Of a stretch of 52,847 bases of DNA, positions 23,278 through 30,287 are shown in pieces (position 1 is the stretch's first letter; each line of letters begins with the position of its first letter). The notes under the pieces are model-generated. The model was not told where the DNA came from. It saw nothing but the letters and a program-made list of their open reading frames with translations, and did no database searches. This DNA is from an uncultured Prevotella sp. Its GTDB lineage: Bacteria > Bacteroidota > Bacteroidia > Bacteroidales > Bacteroidaceae. The position numbers and the translations under genes were made by a program. The DNA is taken from the NCBI GenBank assembly GCA_944320105.1, contig CALUGA010000014.1, positions 1 through 52,847 of the forward strand, in the 5' to 3' direction.

Positions 23278-24503
23278 ACAGACTCAGGATTTTGGCTTCC
23301 GCCGCAATGATGGTGGCGGCTTTGCTGCCCGGCATGGCGCAGCAAGGCGGACGGAAAGTGTGCGTGGTGACGGGCGAACTGAATGGATTTCCCGCCTCTC
23401 TTGTAAACATAGTTCGCTATGGAGAGGATCATCGCTTTTACAGCGATACCATACCGATTCGTGACGGGCGCTTCAGCTATGAGCTGGAGGCCGATGGAAG
23501 CACCATATACGACCTCACAGCATCAAAAGACGGCAGGGGATTGTTTGTGCATTTCTTTGCCGAGGAAGGGGCTGTGCATATTAAGTTCCATCCCGATAGC
23601 GTGGCCGATGTCATTACATCCACGCCGCTCAACACGGAGAAAAGGCGCGTGGAGACCGCTACCGATACCATAACTGGCAACGCATTCGCCAGAAGGGAGG
23701 CCATTGAGGCTGCCGGGCGCGACCTCACTGAGCCTGCGCGGCGGCTCTTTGAGCTGCGCAAGAGCATCAACGACCGCGACTCCATCAAAGCGATAGAGGC
23801 CGAGATGAGGCGAATGTTCGATGAGGGTAGGGTTTATACCCCTGAGTATGAGGCGGCAGAAAAAGCCATCGGCGAGGCTTTCCGGCGGCAGTTCGAGGCC
23901 CGCTGCCGCTATGCCGTGGAGCATCCCGGCCCCGTTGGGCTTTATTTCCTGCAAGAGGCGGCTGCGAGCGAGCTGGCCGACACTGCCCTGGTGCGCCGCG
24001 CCGTAGAGGAGGTTTACGTTAAGAAGTACCCTGCGGCCTACGCCACGAGGTGGCTGCAGGGCTGGCTCGCGGGGTGCAACACGGGGGTGGGAGGCCGCTA
24101 CTTCGACTTCACCGCGCCCGACCTCAGCGGCACAGACCACACGCTTTCGGCGGAAATCAAGGGCAAAGTGGCGCTCATAGACCTTTGGGGCAGCTGGTGC
24201 GGGTCGTGCCGATGGCACTCAAAGGCTCTCATCCCAGTATATAATAAGTACAGGGATCGCGGCTTCACCATAGTGGGCGTGGCCCGCGAGTTCCACGATT
24301 CCCGCGCCATGAAGAAGGCGATAGAGCGCGACGGCTACCCGTGGCTCAACCTGCTGGAACTTGACGACCGCCTCGGCATCTGGACAAAATACGGCGTTGG
24401 CAATGCCGGAGGCGCGCGCTTCCTCGTTGGCCGCGACGGGCGGATACTGGCCATCAACCCCGATGCCGCGCAGGTGGAGGCCTTTTTGGAGAAAGAACTG
24501 TAA
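23274..24503 (+). CDS. TlpA-like exported thioredoxin-fold protein 3 (CGSC active site)
   Basis: A 409-residue relative of the flanking genes with a signal peptide (MNRLRILASAAMMVAALLPGMAQQ). The C-terminal thioredoxin domain reads LIDLWGSWCGSCRWHSKALI, so the active site is CGSC rather than CGPC. Replacing the proline between the cysteines usually changes redox potential, making the enzyme less reducing. The helical linker is longer than in proteins 1 and 2. It overlaps gene 2 by 4 bases and is 15 bp from gene 4. Sequence is closer to protein 4 than to proteins 1 and 2 (shared FDFTAPDLSGTDHTLS and SRGFTIVGVARE-like segments). Confidence 0.85.
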   Translation: MNRLRILASAAMMVAALLPGMAQQGGRKVCVVTGELNGFPASLVNIVRYGEDHRFYSDTIPIRDGRFSYELEADGSTIYDLTASKDGRGLFVHFFAEEGAVHIKFHPDSVADVITSTPLNTEKRRVETATDTITGNAFARREAIEAAGRDLTEPARRLFELRKSINDRDSIKAIEAEMRRMFDEGRVYTPEYEAAEKAIGEAFRRQFEARCRYAVEHPGPVGLYFLQEAAASELADTALVRRAVEEVYVKKYPAAYATRWLQGWLAGCNTGVGGRYFDFTAPDLSGTDHTLSAEIKGKVALIDLWGSWCGSCRWHSKALIPVYNKYRDRGFTIVGVAREFHDSRAMKKAIERDGYPWLNLLELDDRLGIWTKYGVGNAGGARFLVGRDGRILAINPDAAQVEAFLEKEL

Positions 24504-24518
24504 CATAAAACGAAGCAA

Positions 24519-25640
24519 ATGAATGCAATGCGGTTTGTGGCGGCTGCCTGTGCACTGTCGATGGCAGCTGTTGTCGCCGCCCAGAGTGGCGGCATTTGCA
24601 CCCACGTGGAGGGCGTAGTGGCCGACACGGCGGTGCGGGTGATACACGTGAACAGGGTAGACCAGAATAACGGTTACCTTTTCACGGACACCATTCCCTT
24701 TGCCAATGGGCATTTTTCTTACGACATCCACACGCCTAAAACGGCTGTTTACACGATATATTCAATTGAAAAGGATTGGACGGGGCATACCGTTAGCTTC
24801 TTTGCCGACGGCGACACGGTGCGCATAAAGTTTGTTCCCGGTGCCTCGCCAGTGTGGAGCTCGCCCTCGCCGCTAAACAAAGAGCTGCAGCGAGTGGACG
24901 TGGTGGCCGACAGCATCTACCACTCCTATGAGGCGCGGTATGCCCGCTTTGCCCACTACGAGAGCCTTACCGAGATCGAGCGCAGGGAGTGCGACGCCCT
25001 GAAAGATTCGGTCAACGGGCTGGTAAAGGCATTCAAGCTCGGCTATATACGCAACAATCCGGGGTCGGTGGGCCTCTTCTTGCTGTTCGACAGGGCTGAG
25101 CGGCTTTATGAAGACAGCGTGGCCACGCGCGAACTCATGGCCATCTACGATGAGGTATATGCCGGACGTTATCCCGACTTCCACCTTGCTGAATACATGA
25201 AAATGTGGCGTGCCTCACGCGGAATAAAGGAAGGAACGCATTACATCGACTTCACCGCACCTGACCTCAATGGCACCGACCACACACTGTCGGTTGAGAT
25301 AGAGGGCAAAGTGGCGCTCATTGATTTCTGGGCAAGCTGGTGCGGGCCGTGCCGAAGGCTTTCGCGCAGCATCATCCCGGTGTACGAGAAGTACAAGAGT
25401 CGCGGCTTCACCGTCGTTGGCGTGGCCCGCGAGCGCGACCCAAAGGCCATGCGCAAGGCCATAGACCGCGACAAGTACCCCTGGCTCAACCTCATTGAAC
25501 TTAAAGACCGCGCCAAGCTGTGGAACCTTTACGGCATACGCGGTGGCGGAAACAAGTTCCTCGTTGACCGCGACGGCACGATACTGGCCATTGACCCTAC
25601 GGCAGAGGAGGTGGAAAGGATACTTAAGGAAAGGCTTTGA
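24519..25640 (+). CDS. TlpA-like exported thioredoxin-fold protein 4
   Basis: A 373-residue exported protein with signal peptide MNAMRFVAAACALSMAAVVA and C-terminal thioredoxin domain LIDFWASWCGPCRRLSRSII. It shares FTAPDLNGTDHTLSVEIEGKVALID and RGFTVVGVARE with protein 3. Last gene of the cluster, followed by a 15-bp hairpin at 25673-25721. The N-terminal part has an ETDTIPFANGHFSYDI-like DUF4369 strand pattern. Substrate proteins are unknown. Confidence 0.85.
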   Translation: MNAMRFVAAACALSMAAVVAAQSGGICTHVEGVVADTAVRVIHVNRVDQNNGYLFTDTIPFANGHFSYDIHTPKTAVYTIYSIEKDWTGHTVSFFADGDTVRIKFVPGASPVWSSPSPLNKELQRVDVVADSIYHSYEARYARFAHYESLTEIERRECDALKDSVNGLVKAFKLGYIRNNPGSVGLFLLFDRAERLYEDSVATRELMAIYDEVYAGRYPDFHLAEYMKMWRASRGIKEGTHYIDFTAPDLNGTDHTLSVEIEGKVALIDFWASWCGPCRRLSRSIIPVYEKYKSRGFTVVGVARERDPKAMRKAIDRDKYPWLNLIELKDRAKLWNLYGIRGGGNKFLVDRDGTILAIDPTAEEVERILKERL

Positions 25641-25672
25641 GGCCGAAACATTTCGTTGCAAAGCCTTTGGCA

Positions 25673-25721
25673 GAAAGCAAACCGCGCTGTTTGGCAAGTC
25701 CAAGCGGCGCGGTTTGCTTTC
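25673..25721. terminator. Hairpin between convergent tlpA-like 4 and the nuclease gene
   Basis: GAAAGCAAACCGCGC (25673-25687) pairs perfectly with GCGCGGTTTGCTTTC (25707-25721) around a 19-nt loop containing TGTTTGGC. It lies 33 bp past the plus-strand stop and 35 bp past the minus-strand stop, and the A/T-rich outer stem gives tails both ways. The motif content resembles the AAACGGC repeat family. Confidence 0.75.
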
Positions 25722-25755
25722 CGAAAAACGTGTATTTTGCGACTTGAAAGTTTTT

Positions 25756-26664
25756 TCAGAGCCAGTTGTTGATGTCGGCCTCGGCCTCCACTTTGTCCTC
25801 CACGTCGTCGGGCAGGGCGGGGAAGAAGTCGATGCCCGTTATGCGTTCCACCTCATCCACGCTGTTAACGTAGTCGCCTTTGGGGCGGTTGCCGGGCTGG
25901 TTCTTGTAGATGAAGCCGATGGCCTTGGGCTTTCCCTCGGTGCAGAGCACCACCTTGAAGAACGCCTCAGGCACCACCACCTTGTTCTTTCCAATGGTTT
26001 TGTGCTTGCCTTTGTAGAGTATTGGGCCGCTTACGATGTAGATTGAACCAAGCTCCTTGGCCCAGCGGCGGCACTGCTGCTCCATTTCGTTCCAGTCGCC
26101 GGCGTTGAGCGAGTGGTTTTGCGGGCAGATGTTGGTGAAGAGGAACGACTCGCGCTGCGCTGCCTCGCTCCACTTGTTGTCGGCGGATGGGCATAGGTGG
26201 CCTCGGTCGTAACCCGAACGGTAGTAGTCCCAGTCCGTGGCGCGTGGCTCAGGCACGTCCTCGTCCTCGGCGAAATCGATGCCGCCGCGCTTGTGAGGGC
26301 CTGAGGTGTGCTCCGCCGTGAGCTGCCACGCCACCCAGTTGGGCAGCCGCGTGTCGCTGTTGTACGATGTTGTGTAGGCCGTGCGGCTCAGAATCTGCTC
26401 CTTGCGGTCGGTGAGCGGGGCCGGTATCTCCACTCCGTCGGGTGTCTCAGCGAGTGCTTCGGCCTTTGTGTCAGTTTCGTGCTGAGGGTCGAGTCCTGCC
26501 TCTTGGGCCAGGCGGTCGATGGCTTGCGAGGCGTAGTCGGTAAGTTTCTCCTCCACCTTTTGGCTTACGGCCTCCTTCACCTTGTCGGTGTTCAGCTCGC
26601 AGGCGGCAAGGGCAGTGGCCAACAGTGCGGCCAGCGGCAGTGCGGTGATGTTCTTGCGGTTCAT
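25756..26664 (-). CDS. DNA/RNA non-specific endonuclease (NUC1 family), predicted lipoprotein
   Basis: A 302-residue protein with a lipoprotein signal (MNRKNITALPLAALLATALA, AAC with Cys22), a helical linker (residues 25-70) and a beta-beta-alpha-metal nuclease domain. The catalytic DRGH is at 153-156 and the metal-binding Asn region is NHSLNAGDWNEME (from about 183). NUC1/EndA-type enzymes cleave single- and double-stranded DNA and RNA. Lipid anchoring points to activity in the periplasm or at the cell surface, for example nucleic acid scavenging. The gene stands alone and converges with the thioredoxin cluster. Confidence 0.9.
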   Translation of the reverse strand: MNRKNITALPLAALLATALAACELNTDKVKEAVSQKVEEKLTDYASQAIDRLAQEAGLDPQHETDTKAEALAETPDGVEIPAPLTDRKEQILSRTAYTTSYNSDTRLPNWVAWQLTAEHTSGPHKRGGIDFAEDEDVPEPRATDWDYYRSGYDRGHLCPSADNKWSEAAQRESFLFTNICPQNHSLNAGDWNEMEQQCRRWAKELGSIYIVSGPILYKGKHKTIGKNKVVVPEAFFKVVLCTEGKPKAIGFIYKNQPGNRPKGDYVNSVDEVERITGIDFFPALPDDVEDKVEAEADINNWL

Positions 26665-26747
26665 TGTGGGTGTATTTTAGGTTGTCGTTCGGAGCCGTTC
26701 GCACAGCCCCATTCATTGTGCAAAGTCAATGCAAGCGGGCGGAATTG

Positions 26748-26775
26748 GTAGAGACGATGTGTACATCGTCTTTAC
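26748..26775. repeat. GTAGAGACGATGT palindromic repeat, copy 1
   Basis: A 28-nt near-perfect palindrome beginning GTAGAGACGATGTG and ending CATCGTCTTTAC. A perfect version lies at 39360-39387 and a looser one at 39508-39534. It lies about 80 bp upstream of the nuclease start (minus strand). Such palindromes are dispersed in many Bacteroidetes and cyanobacterial genomes; their role is unknown. Confidence 0.7.
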
Positions 26776-26870
26776 TGTTGCGGTTTCCCGAGTGCATCTT
26801 GAGTTATGCAAAGGTAAGCAAAAAAGGCGTAATGGCAAAGGGCAAGGGCTGCTTAGGGCGCGTATATGGG

Positions 26871-26912
26871 CAAAAAACAAGGGTGGAGGCAGCCTCGTGG
26901 CCATCTCCACCC
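26871..26912 (-). terminator. Rho-independent terminator of the 34-residue ORF
   Basis: On the minus strand GGGTGGAG (26912-26905) pairs with CTCCACCC (26888-26881), then TTGTTTTTTG follows. It lies 38 bp past the stop of the small ORF, which supports that ORF as a real transcript. Confidence 0.75.
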
Positions 26913-26950
26913 CCTGTTATCGGTTTGCTTGCAAGCTCCCCTAAGGCAGC

Positions 26951-27055
26951 TTAGGCAGGCAGGTTTATCCTGCCGTAGCTGTACATCCGGAGCACGTTGT
27001 TGCAATAGTTGTTGAACTTCCTGCTTGTTGCAATCTTCTTGATCATCTTTTTCAT
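26951..27055 (-). CDS. 34-residue basic small protein
   Basis: A short frame starting MKKMIKKIATSRKFNN and ending YGRINLPA, with ten Lys/Arg residues and no membrane segment. I do not recognise a named family. Support for it being a gene: an AAGAAAGG-rich leader, a TATCTTTG promoter element at 27162-27169 about 107 nt upstream, and a strong terminator 38 bp downstream. A longer frame starting at 27484 includes it in frame, but that would run into fetB and lacks a plausible N-terminus. It could instead be a small non-coding transcript. Strongly basic composition suggests nucleic acid or ribosome contact, as inference only. Confidence 0.55.
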   Translation of the reverse strand: MKKMIKKIATSRKFNNYCNNVLRMYSYGRINLPA

Positions 27056-27161
27056 AATCGTGTTACCCTTTCTTTTACTTTTTGTTATACAATCTTTTTT
27101 CCTTTTGTTGGTTGGATGCAGCTTCACATCCGTTATCCTTTCTTTTCGTGTTTTGTTACTG

Positions 27162-27169
27162 CAAAGATA
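27162..27169 (-). promoter_or_regulatory. -7 promoter element of the small-protein gene
   Basis: The minus strand reads TATCTTTG followed by CAG, the same context as other promoters in this window. The -33 box is not clear. It lies between the fetB stop (27259) and the small ORF and would give a leader of about 100 nt. Confidence 0.5.
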
Positions 27170-27258
27170 ATGCCTTTGCCTTGTGTCCGCGCACAGACAC
27201 CCGCGTTTTCTGCGCCGGAAGCCGTGATTTTTGATGCAAGTCAAATGTTTGACGCAGG

Positions 27259-28047
27259 TCAAGACTTGCGCCTTACGTTGCGCAGGCGGCCATGCACGTC
27301 GAACGAGCGGCGGTCGGCGAGGCGCAGCGTAAGCATGAGCGAAAGCATTGAGGCACTGAATGTTATGACGGTTATCATCATCTGGTATTTTATGGCGATG
27401 CCAGGGGCTGAGCCACCGAGTATCTGGCCGATCATCGTTCCGGGCAGCGACACTATGCCAAGCACTGCCATGTTGGCAATGCACGGGGCGAACGATTTCT
27501 CCACTGCCTGCCGGGCAAAGGGCATTACCGCCTCCTGGTGGGTGGCTCCGTTGCCGAGTAGGTAGTAGTAAAGGTGCTGCTCGCGCTGCAGTCCGTCGTA
27601 ATAAGTGTTGAGGGCTATTACGTTCACGCTGAGCATGTTGCCCATGAGTATGCCCATTATAGGCACGAAGTAGCGCGCGTCGAAGGGCTTAGGCAGTCCG
27701 AGCACGAGCAGGAGGAAGTACATGCCTACTACTGCGGCCGTGGCGAGCAGGCCCGAAAAGAGCGGCACGGATATGGTGCCGAGGCGCAGGCGGGTGCGGT
27801 GGGCTGCGGTGAGCGTGGCCACGAGCACCATGATGAGCACCCAGAGCACGTTTATGGCGGGGTTGTTCCACTCGAAGAGGTAGTGGAGGTAGAAGCCTAT
27901 GAAGAGCAGCTGGAGCACCATGCGCACCGTGGCTATGACGGTGGAGCGGATGAGCCGCGCCCCGAGGCGGTGGAAAAAGTAGAGCGGTATGGCCATGAGC
28001 AGCAGCCCTATGGCCAGGCTCAGGTACGAAATGTCGGTTGTTCCCAT
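27259..28047 (-). CDS. fetB: FetB/YbbM-type ABC transporter permease (UPF0014)
   Basis: A 262-residue membrane protein with about seven hydrophobic segments and the family hallmarks AARLIRSTVIATVRMVLQLLFIGF-like opening, RYFVPIMGILMGNMLSVNVIALN and VSLPGTMIGQILGGSAPGIAIKYQMMI. In E. coli FetAB is an exporter linked with iron homeostasis and oxidative stress resistance. It starts 28 bp after the stop of the ATPase gene on the same strand, forming the fetA-fetB pair. Confidence 0.88.
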   Translation of the reverse strand: MGTTDISYLSLAIGLLLMAIPLYFFHRLGARLIRSTVIATVRMVLQLLFIGFYLHYLFEWNNPAINVLWVLIMVLVATLTAAHRTRLRLGTISVPLFSGLLATAAVVGMYFLLLVLGLPKPFDARYFVPIMGILMGNMLSVNVIALNTYYDGLQREQHLYYYLLGNGATHQEAVMPFARQAVEKSFAPCIANMAVLGIVSLPGTMIGQILGGSAPGIAIKYQMMITVITFSASMLSLMLTLRLADRRSFDVHGRLRNVRRKS

Positions 28048-28075
28048 TTCTATATTGTGTTTGTTTCAGTGTGTT

Positions 28076-28732
28076 CTACTGTGTGGCTGATTCTGCCTCA
28101 AGTGGCTTTGGGCCTATCATCACCGTCTTGTCGCACATCTCGGCGAAGGCTTGGTCGTGGCTCACGGCCACGACAGAGCAGCCGCGTGAGGCGAGCAGCC
28201 GCAGGTAACCGGCCACGAGCGATGCCGAGTGGGCGTCGAGCGCGGAAGTAGGCTCGTCGAGCAGCAGGACCGACTTGTCCAGAAGGCCGCTCACGGCGAG
28301 CATGGCGCGCTGGCGTTCGCCGCCGCTAAGCTCGGCGGTTTTCTTGTCGTAAAGCTCCGGCGGCAGCTCCAGCAGGCGCCATTCGGCCAAGAGCCGGTCT
28401 TTGGAGAAAGGCTTGCCGCGGTTTACCTTTAGGCCGAACGGCAGGCGCACCATGTCGCTCACCCACTCTGAAGGCAGCAGCAGCTCCTGAGGTATGTATG
28501 ATATGTGCTTGCGGAACTCCTCAGCCGACGACGGCGTGAGCAGCTCGCCGTCGATGCTTATGTGGCCCTCGTCGAGAGGGTGGAAGCCGAGGAGGGCGCG
28601 CAGCAGGGTGGTCTTGCCGCTGCCGGAGCTGCCCGTGAGGCACACTGTTTGCCCGTCGGCCACGGCAAACGAGAGGCCGGAGAAGAGCGTCCGCCCTCCG
28701 GCGCTTATCGATGCATTCTTTACTTCGAGCAT
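28076..28732 (-). CDS. fetA: FetA/YbbL-type ABC transporter ATPase
   Basis: A 218-residue ABC ATPase starting MLEVKNASISAGGRTLF; a 12-residue longer start at 28768 is possible. It has Walker A GSSGSGKTTLL, a Q-loop region HISYIPQELLLPSEWV, signature LSGGERQRAMLA, Walker B VLLLDEPTSALD and the H-switch AVSHDQ. It lies directly upstream of the FetB permease, so it powers that exporter. A minus-strand TAACTTTG at 28821-28828 is a likely -7 promoter box. Confidence 0.88.
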   Translation of the reverse strand: MLEVKNASISAGGRTLFSGLSFAVADGQTVCLTGSSGSGKTTLLRALLGFHPLDEGHISIDGELLTPSSAEEFRKHISYIPQELLLPSEWVSDMVRLPFGLKVNRGKPFSKDRLLAEWRLLELPPELYDKKTAELSGGERQRAMLAVSGLLDKSVLLLDEPTSALDAHSASLVAGYLRLLASRGCSVVAVSHDQAFAEMCDKTVMIGPKPLEAESATQ

Positions 28733-28820
28733 TTGTTGGTATGGCTTTGTTGTGCTTTGGCTCTGCATGGCGGGGCAGGCAGGGCTTTCCTGCGTTTGCC
28801 GCGCGCAGCTTTGCCGCCTG

Positions 28821-28828
28821 CAAAGTTA
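28821..28828 (-). promoter_or_regulatory. Possible -7 promoter element of fetAB
   Basis: The minus strand reads TAACTTTG, matching TAnnTTTG, followed by CAG. It lies 53-89 nt before the two possible fetA starts. No clear -33 box is seen. Confidence 0.45.
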
Positions 28829-29068
28829 CTGAAAATAATCCATGCGGGCGGCATCGGGGCGGCGTTTTTGTGTGGCCGGAGCCTTGCCGGCACTCTGCCG
28901 GCTTGTTGGCGAGGGCGCATCTGGCGTGTATGCGCGGCGTTTCGGCCAAAGGGCTGCCGCCTGGTTAGACTATTGTATGGCTAAAACGTTTGTAAAGATA
29001 TGCGACAATAGGGCGGTGTGTTGCGCACACTTGTTAAGTGATTGACAGTCAGTGAGTTACGAGAATGT
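28829..29068. other. Gene-free intergenic stretch upstream of fetA
   Basis: No gene, hairpin with a U-run or clear regulatory site was found here. The stretch 28840-28975 is GC-rich with CCGGC/GCCGG clusters; beyond it the sequence becomes AT-richer up to the palindromic array at 29069. Confidence 0.4.
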
Positions 29069-29157
29069 GCCGTTTCGCGCTCTGAAACGGCCTGTTTCAG
29101 GGCATGAAACGGGCTGTTTTGCAGGCTCAAACAGGCCGTTTTAGGAGGCAAAACGGG
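29069..29157. repeat. Clearest tandem array of 22-nt palindromic units
   Basis: Four consecutive units of 21-23 nt, each starting C(C/T)GTTT and ending AAACNGG: 29070-29090, 29092-29113, 29114-29135 and 29136-29157. Cores between the arms differ (CGCGCTCTG, CAGGGCATG, TGCAGGCTC, TAGGAGGCA) while the arms are conserved, which indicates selection for base pairing. It lies downstream of the HsdR_N gene (minus strand, stop at 29410). The intervening 29158-29409 is G-rich on the plus strand (many GGTTGG/GGCGG runs) and holds no gene. Confidence 0.8.
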
Positions 29158-29409
29158 CGTGGTGCAAGGCGTGTAAGTGTTTTTCAATATTGGGGATCTG
29201 CTGGCGGCGGTTGGCGGTAATGGGCAGCCGGAGTTTTGGTTGGCGGCTGATGGACGGCGATGAGGGTTGGTGTGGTGGTTGAGGTGTGTGGCTTGGGTGT
29301 GGCACTTGCGTCACCTTGAGTGTCGCCTTAGTGTCGTGGCGCGCGGCTTCATGCACTTTCCCGATGGTTGGCCTGGGTGTTTCTGTGCGTTAGTTTTGCC
29401 CTTGAAATG

Positions 29410-29859
29410 TCAAAGATTTTGGTAGTCTGGAATGTCATTAAGAAATAAATATTTTTTACCATCATAGTCCATCTTGCAACAGTAGTGCTGTAGGCCGTTG
29501 CTTATGGTTAGGTAGTCAACGCGCAAGAGCAGGTTGTAGGCTGCAATCTGGTTGAATACGCCTTGTGTTATCTGCACCGTAGGTGCCTTGTATTCAATGA
29601 TCATTCGCGGGCGCAAGGCCGTGTCGTAGAGCACGCTGTCGCATCGCAGCTTCTTTTCGCCCACGCGCAGCTCCACCTCGTTGGCCATATAGGCTTCTGG
29701 GTAGCCCTTGTGGGCTATGAGGAAGTGGACGAAGTGCTGGCGCACCCACTCCTCGGGGGTGAGCGCAACGTACTTGCGGCGCAGCGCGTCGTATATGGCC
29801 GGACGGCCGGCGGTGGCCCTGAGCCTCGGCTGCAAGGGCGGCAGGTTGAGCTTATACAT
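29410..29859 (-). CDS. HsdR_N-like PD-(D/E)xK nuclease-domain protein
   Basis: A 149-residue protein matching only the N-terminal nuclease domain of type I restriction HsdR subunits (HSDR_N_2). It shows EEWVRQHFVHFLI, EVELRVGEKKLRCDSVLYD (catalytic Asp), RMIIEYKAP (E-x-K) and a conserved Gln in QGVFNQIAAYN. No helicase, methylase or specificity genes are nearby, so it is a stand-alone nuclease-like protein and not a restriction system. In Bacteroidetes it is typically divergent from holA, as here, which hints at a role in DNA maintenance rather than defence. Confidence 0.85.
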   Translation of the reverse strand: MYKLNLPPLQPRLRATAGRPAIYDALRRKYVALTPEEWVRQHFVHFLIAHKGYPEAYMANEVELRVGEKKLRCDSVLYDTALRPRMIIEYKAPTVQITQGVFNQIAAYNLLLRVDYLTISNGLQHYCCKMDYDGKKYLFLNDIPDYQNL

Positions 29860-29903
29860 TATTATATATAAGGTGAGATGGTATGAATAAAATTGCCCCG
29901 GCG

Positions 29904-29935
29904 TTTCGGTTAACCGATATTTTGCCGTATCTTTG
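29904..29935 (+). promoter_or_regulatory. Probable holA promoter, upstream of the MITE-like insertion
   Basis: TTTC (29904-29907), 20 nt, TATCTTTG (29928-29935) fits the Bacteroidetes promoter. The spacer starts with the palindrome CGGTTAACCG (29907-29916). holA starts 352 nt further on, after the MITE-like element, so the insertion separates the promoter from its gene. Confidence 0.6.
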
Positions 29936-30075
29936 CAGATAGATATGCCACAGCGGAATGCTGGAATGCTATGCTGCGCCAGCCGGTGGCTAAATCCTTG
30001 AGGGCAGCGTGCGTCTTTGTAGGCTTGCGTCTATGGCGATGCCGCCCCCTGCGAGCCTGCAAATTTAATAAATTT

Positions 30076-30272
30076 AAGTAGGTGTTCAAAATTAATTGCC
30101 ATCAAATTGTGTGCTATTCAGGGCAGCATTCCAAAGTTCGAAGAGGGAGTGTAGCGGGCTACACGACCGATGAGACTTTGGAATGCTGCCCTAAAGAGTG
30201 CACAAGGTGGTGGCAAAGATATGAAGGACATCTGCAAATATTATGATATCGATTAATTTTGAACAGCTACTT
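30076..30272. mobile_element. MITE-like element with 21-nt terminal inverted repeats
   Basis: The ends 30076-30096 and 30252-30272 are inverted copies matching at 20 of 21 positions (core TGTTCAAAATTAAT). The interior has no open frame. In the middle, a 17-bp perfect stem (30121-30137 with 30175-30191) encloses a smaller stem GTGTAG-CGGG-CTACAC (30149-30164). Length is about 197 bp. This is the structure of a miniature inverted-repeat transposable element, or the remains of an insertion sequence. I could not confirm a target duplication. It ends 15 nt before the holA start codon. Confidence 0.75.
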
Positions 30273-30287
30273 ACAGTAATTTGAGCA

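Noticed and set aside
26951-27484. A 177-residue protein in the frame of the small ORF
   Set aside because: The longer frame runs through the promoter and into fetB, and its N-terminal part has no plausible protein character.
29069-29157. CRISPR array
   Set aside because: Units are self-complementary and contiguous with no unique spacers of constant length, and no cas genes are present.
29410-29859. Type I restriction-modification system
   Set aside because: Only an HsdR_N domain is present; helicase, methylase and specificity subunits are missing.
30076-30272. Retron or structured non-coding RNA gene upstream of holA
   Set aside because: There is no reverse transcriptase, and the 21-nt terminal inverted repeats explain the structure better as a MITE-like element.
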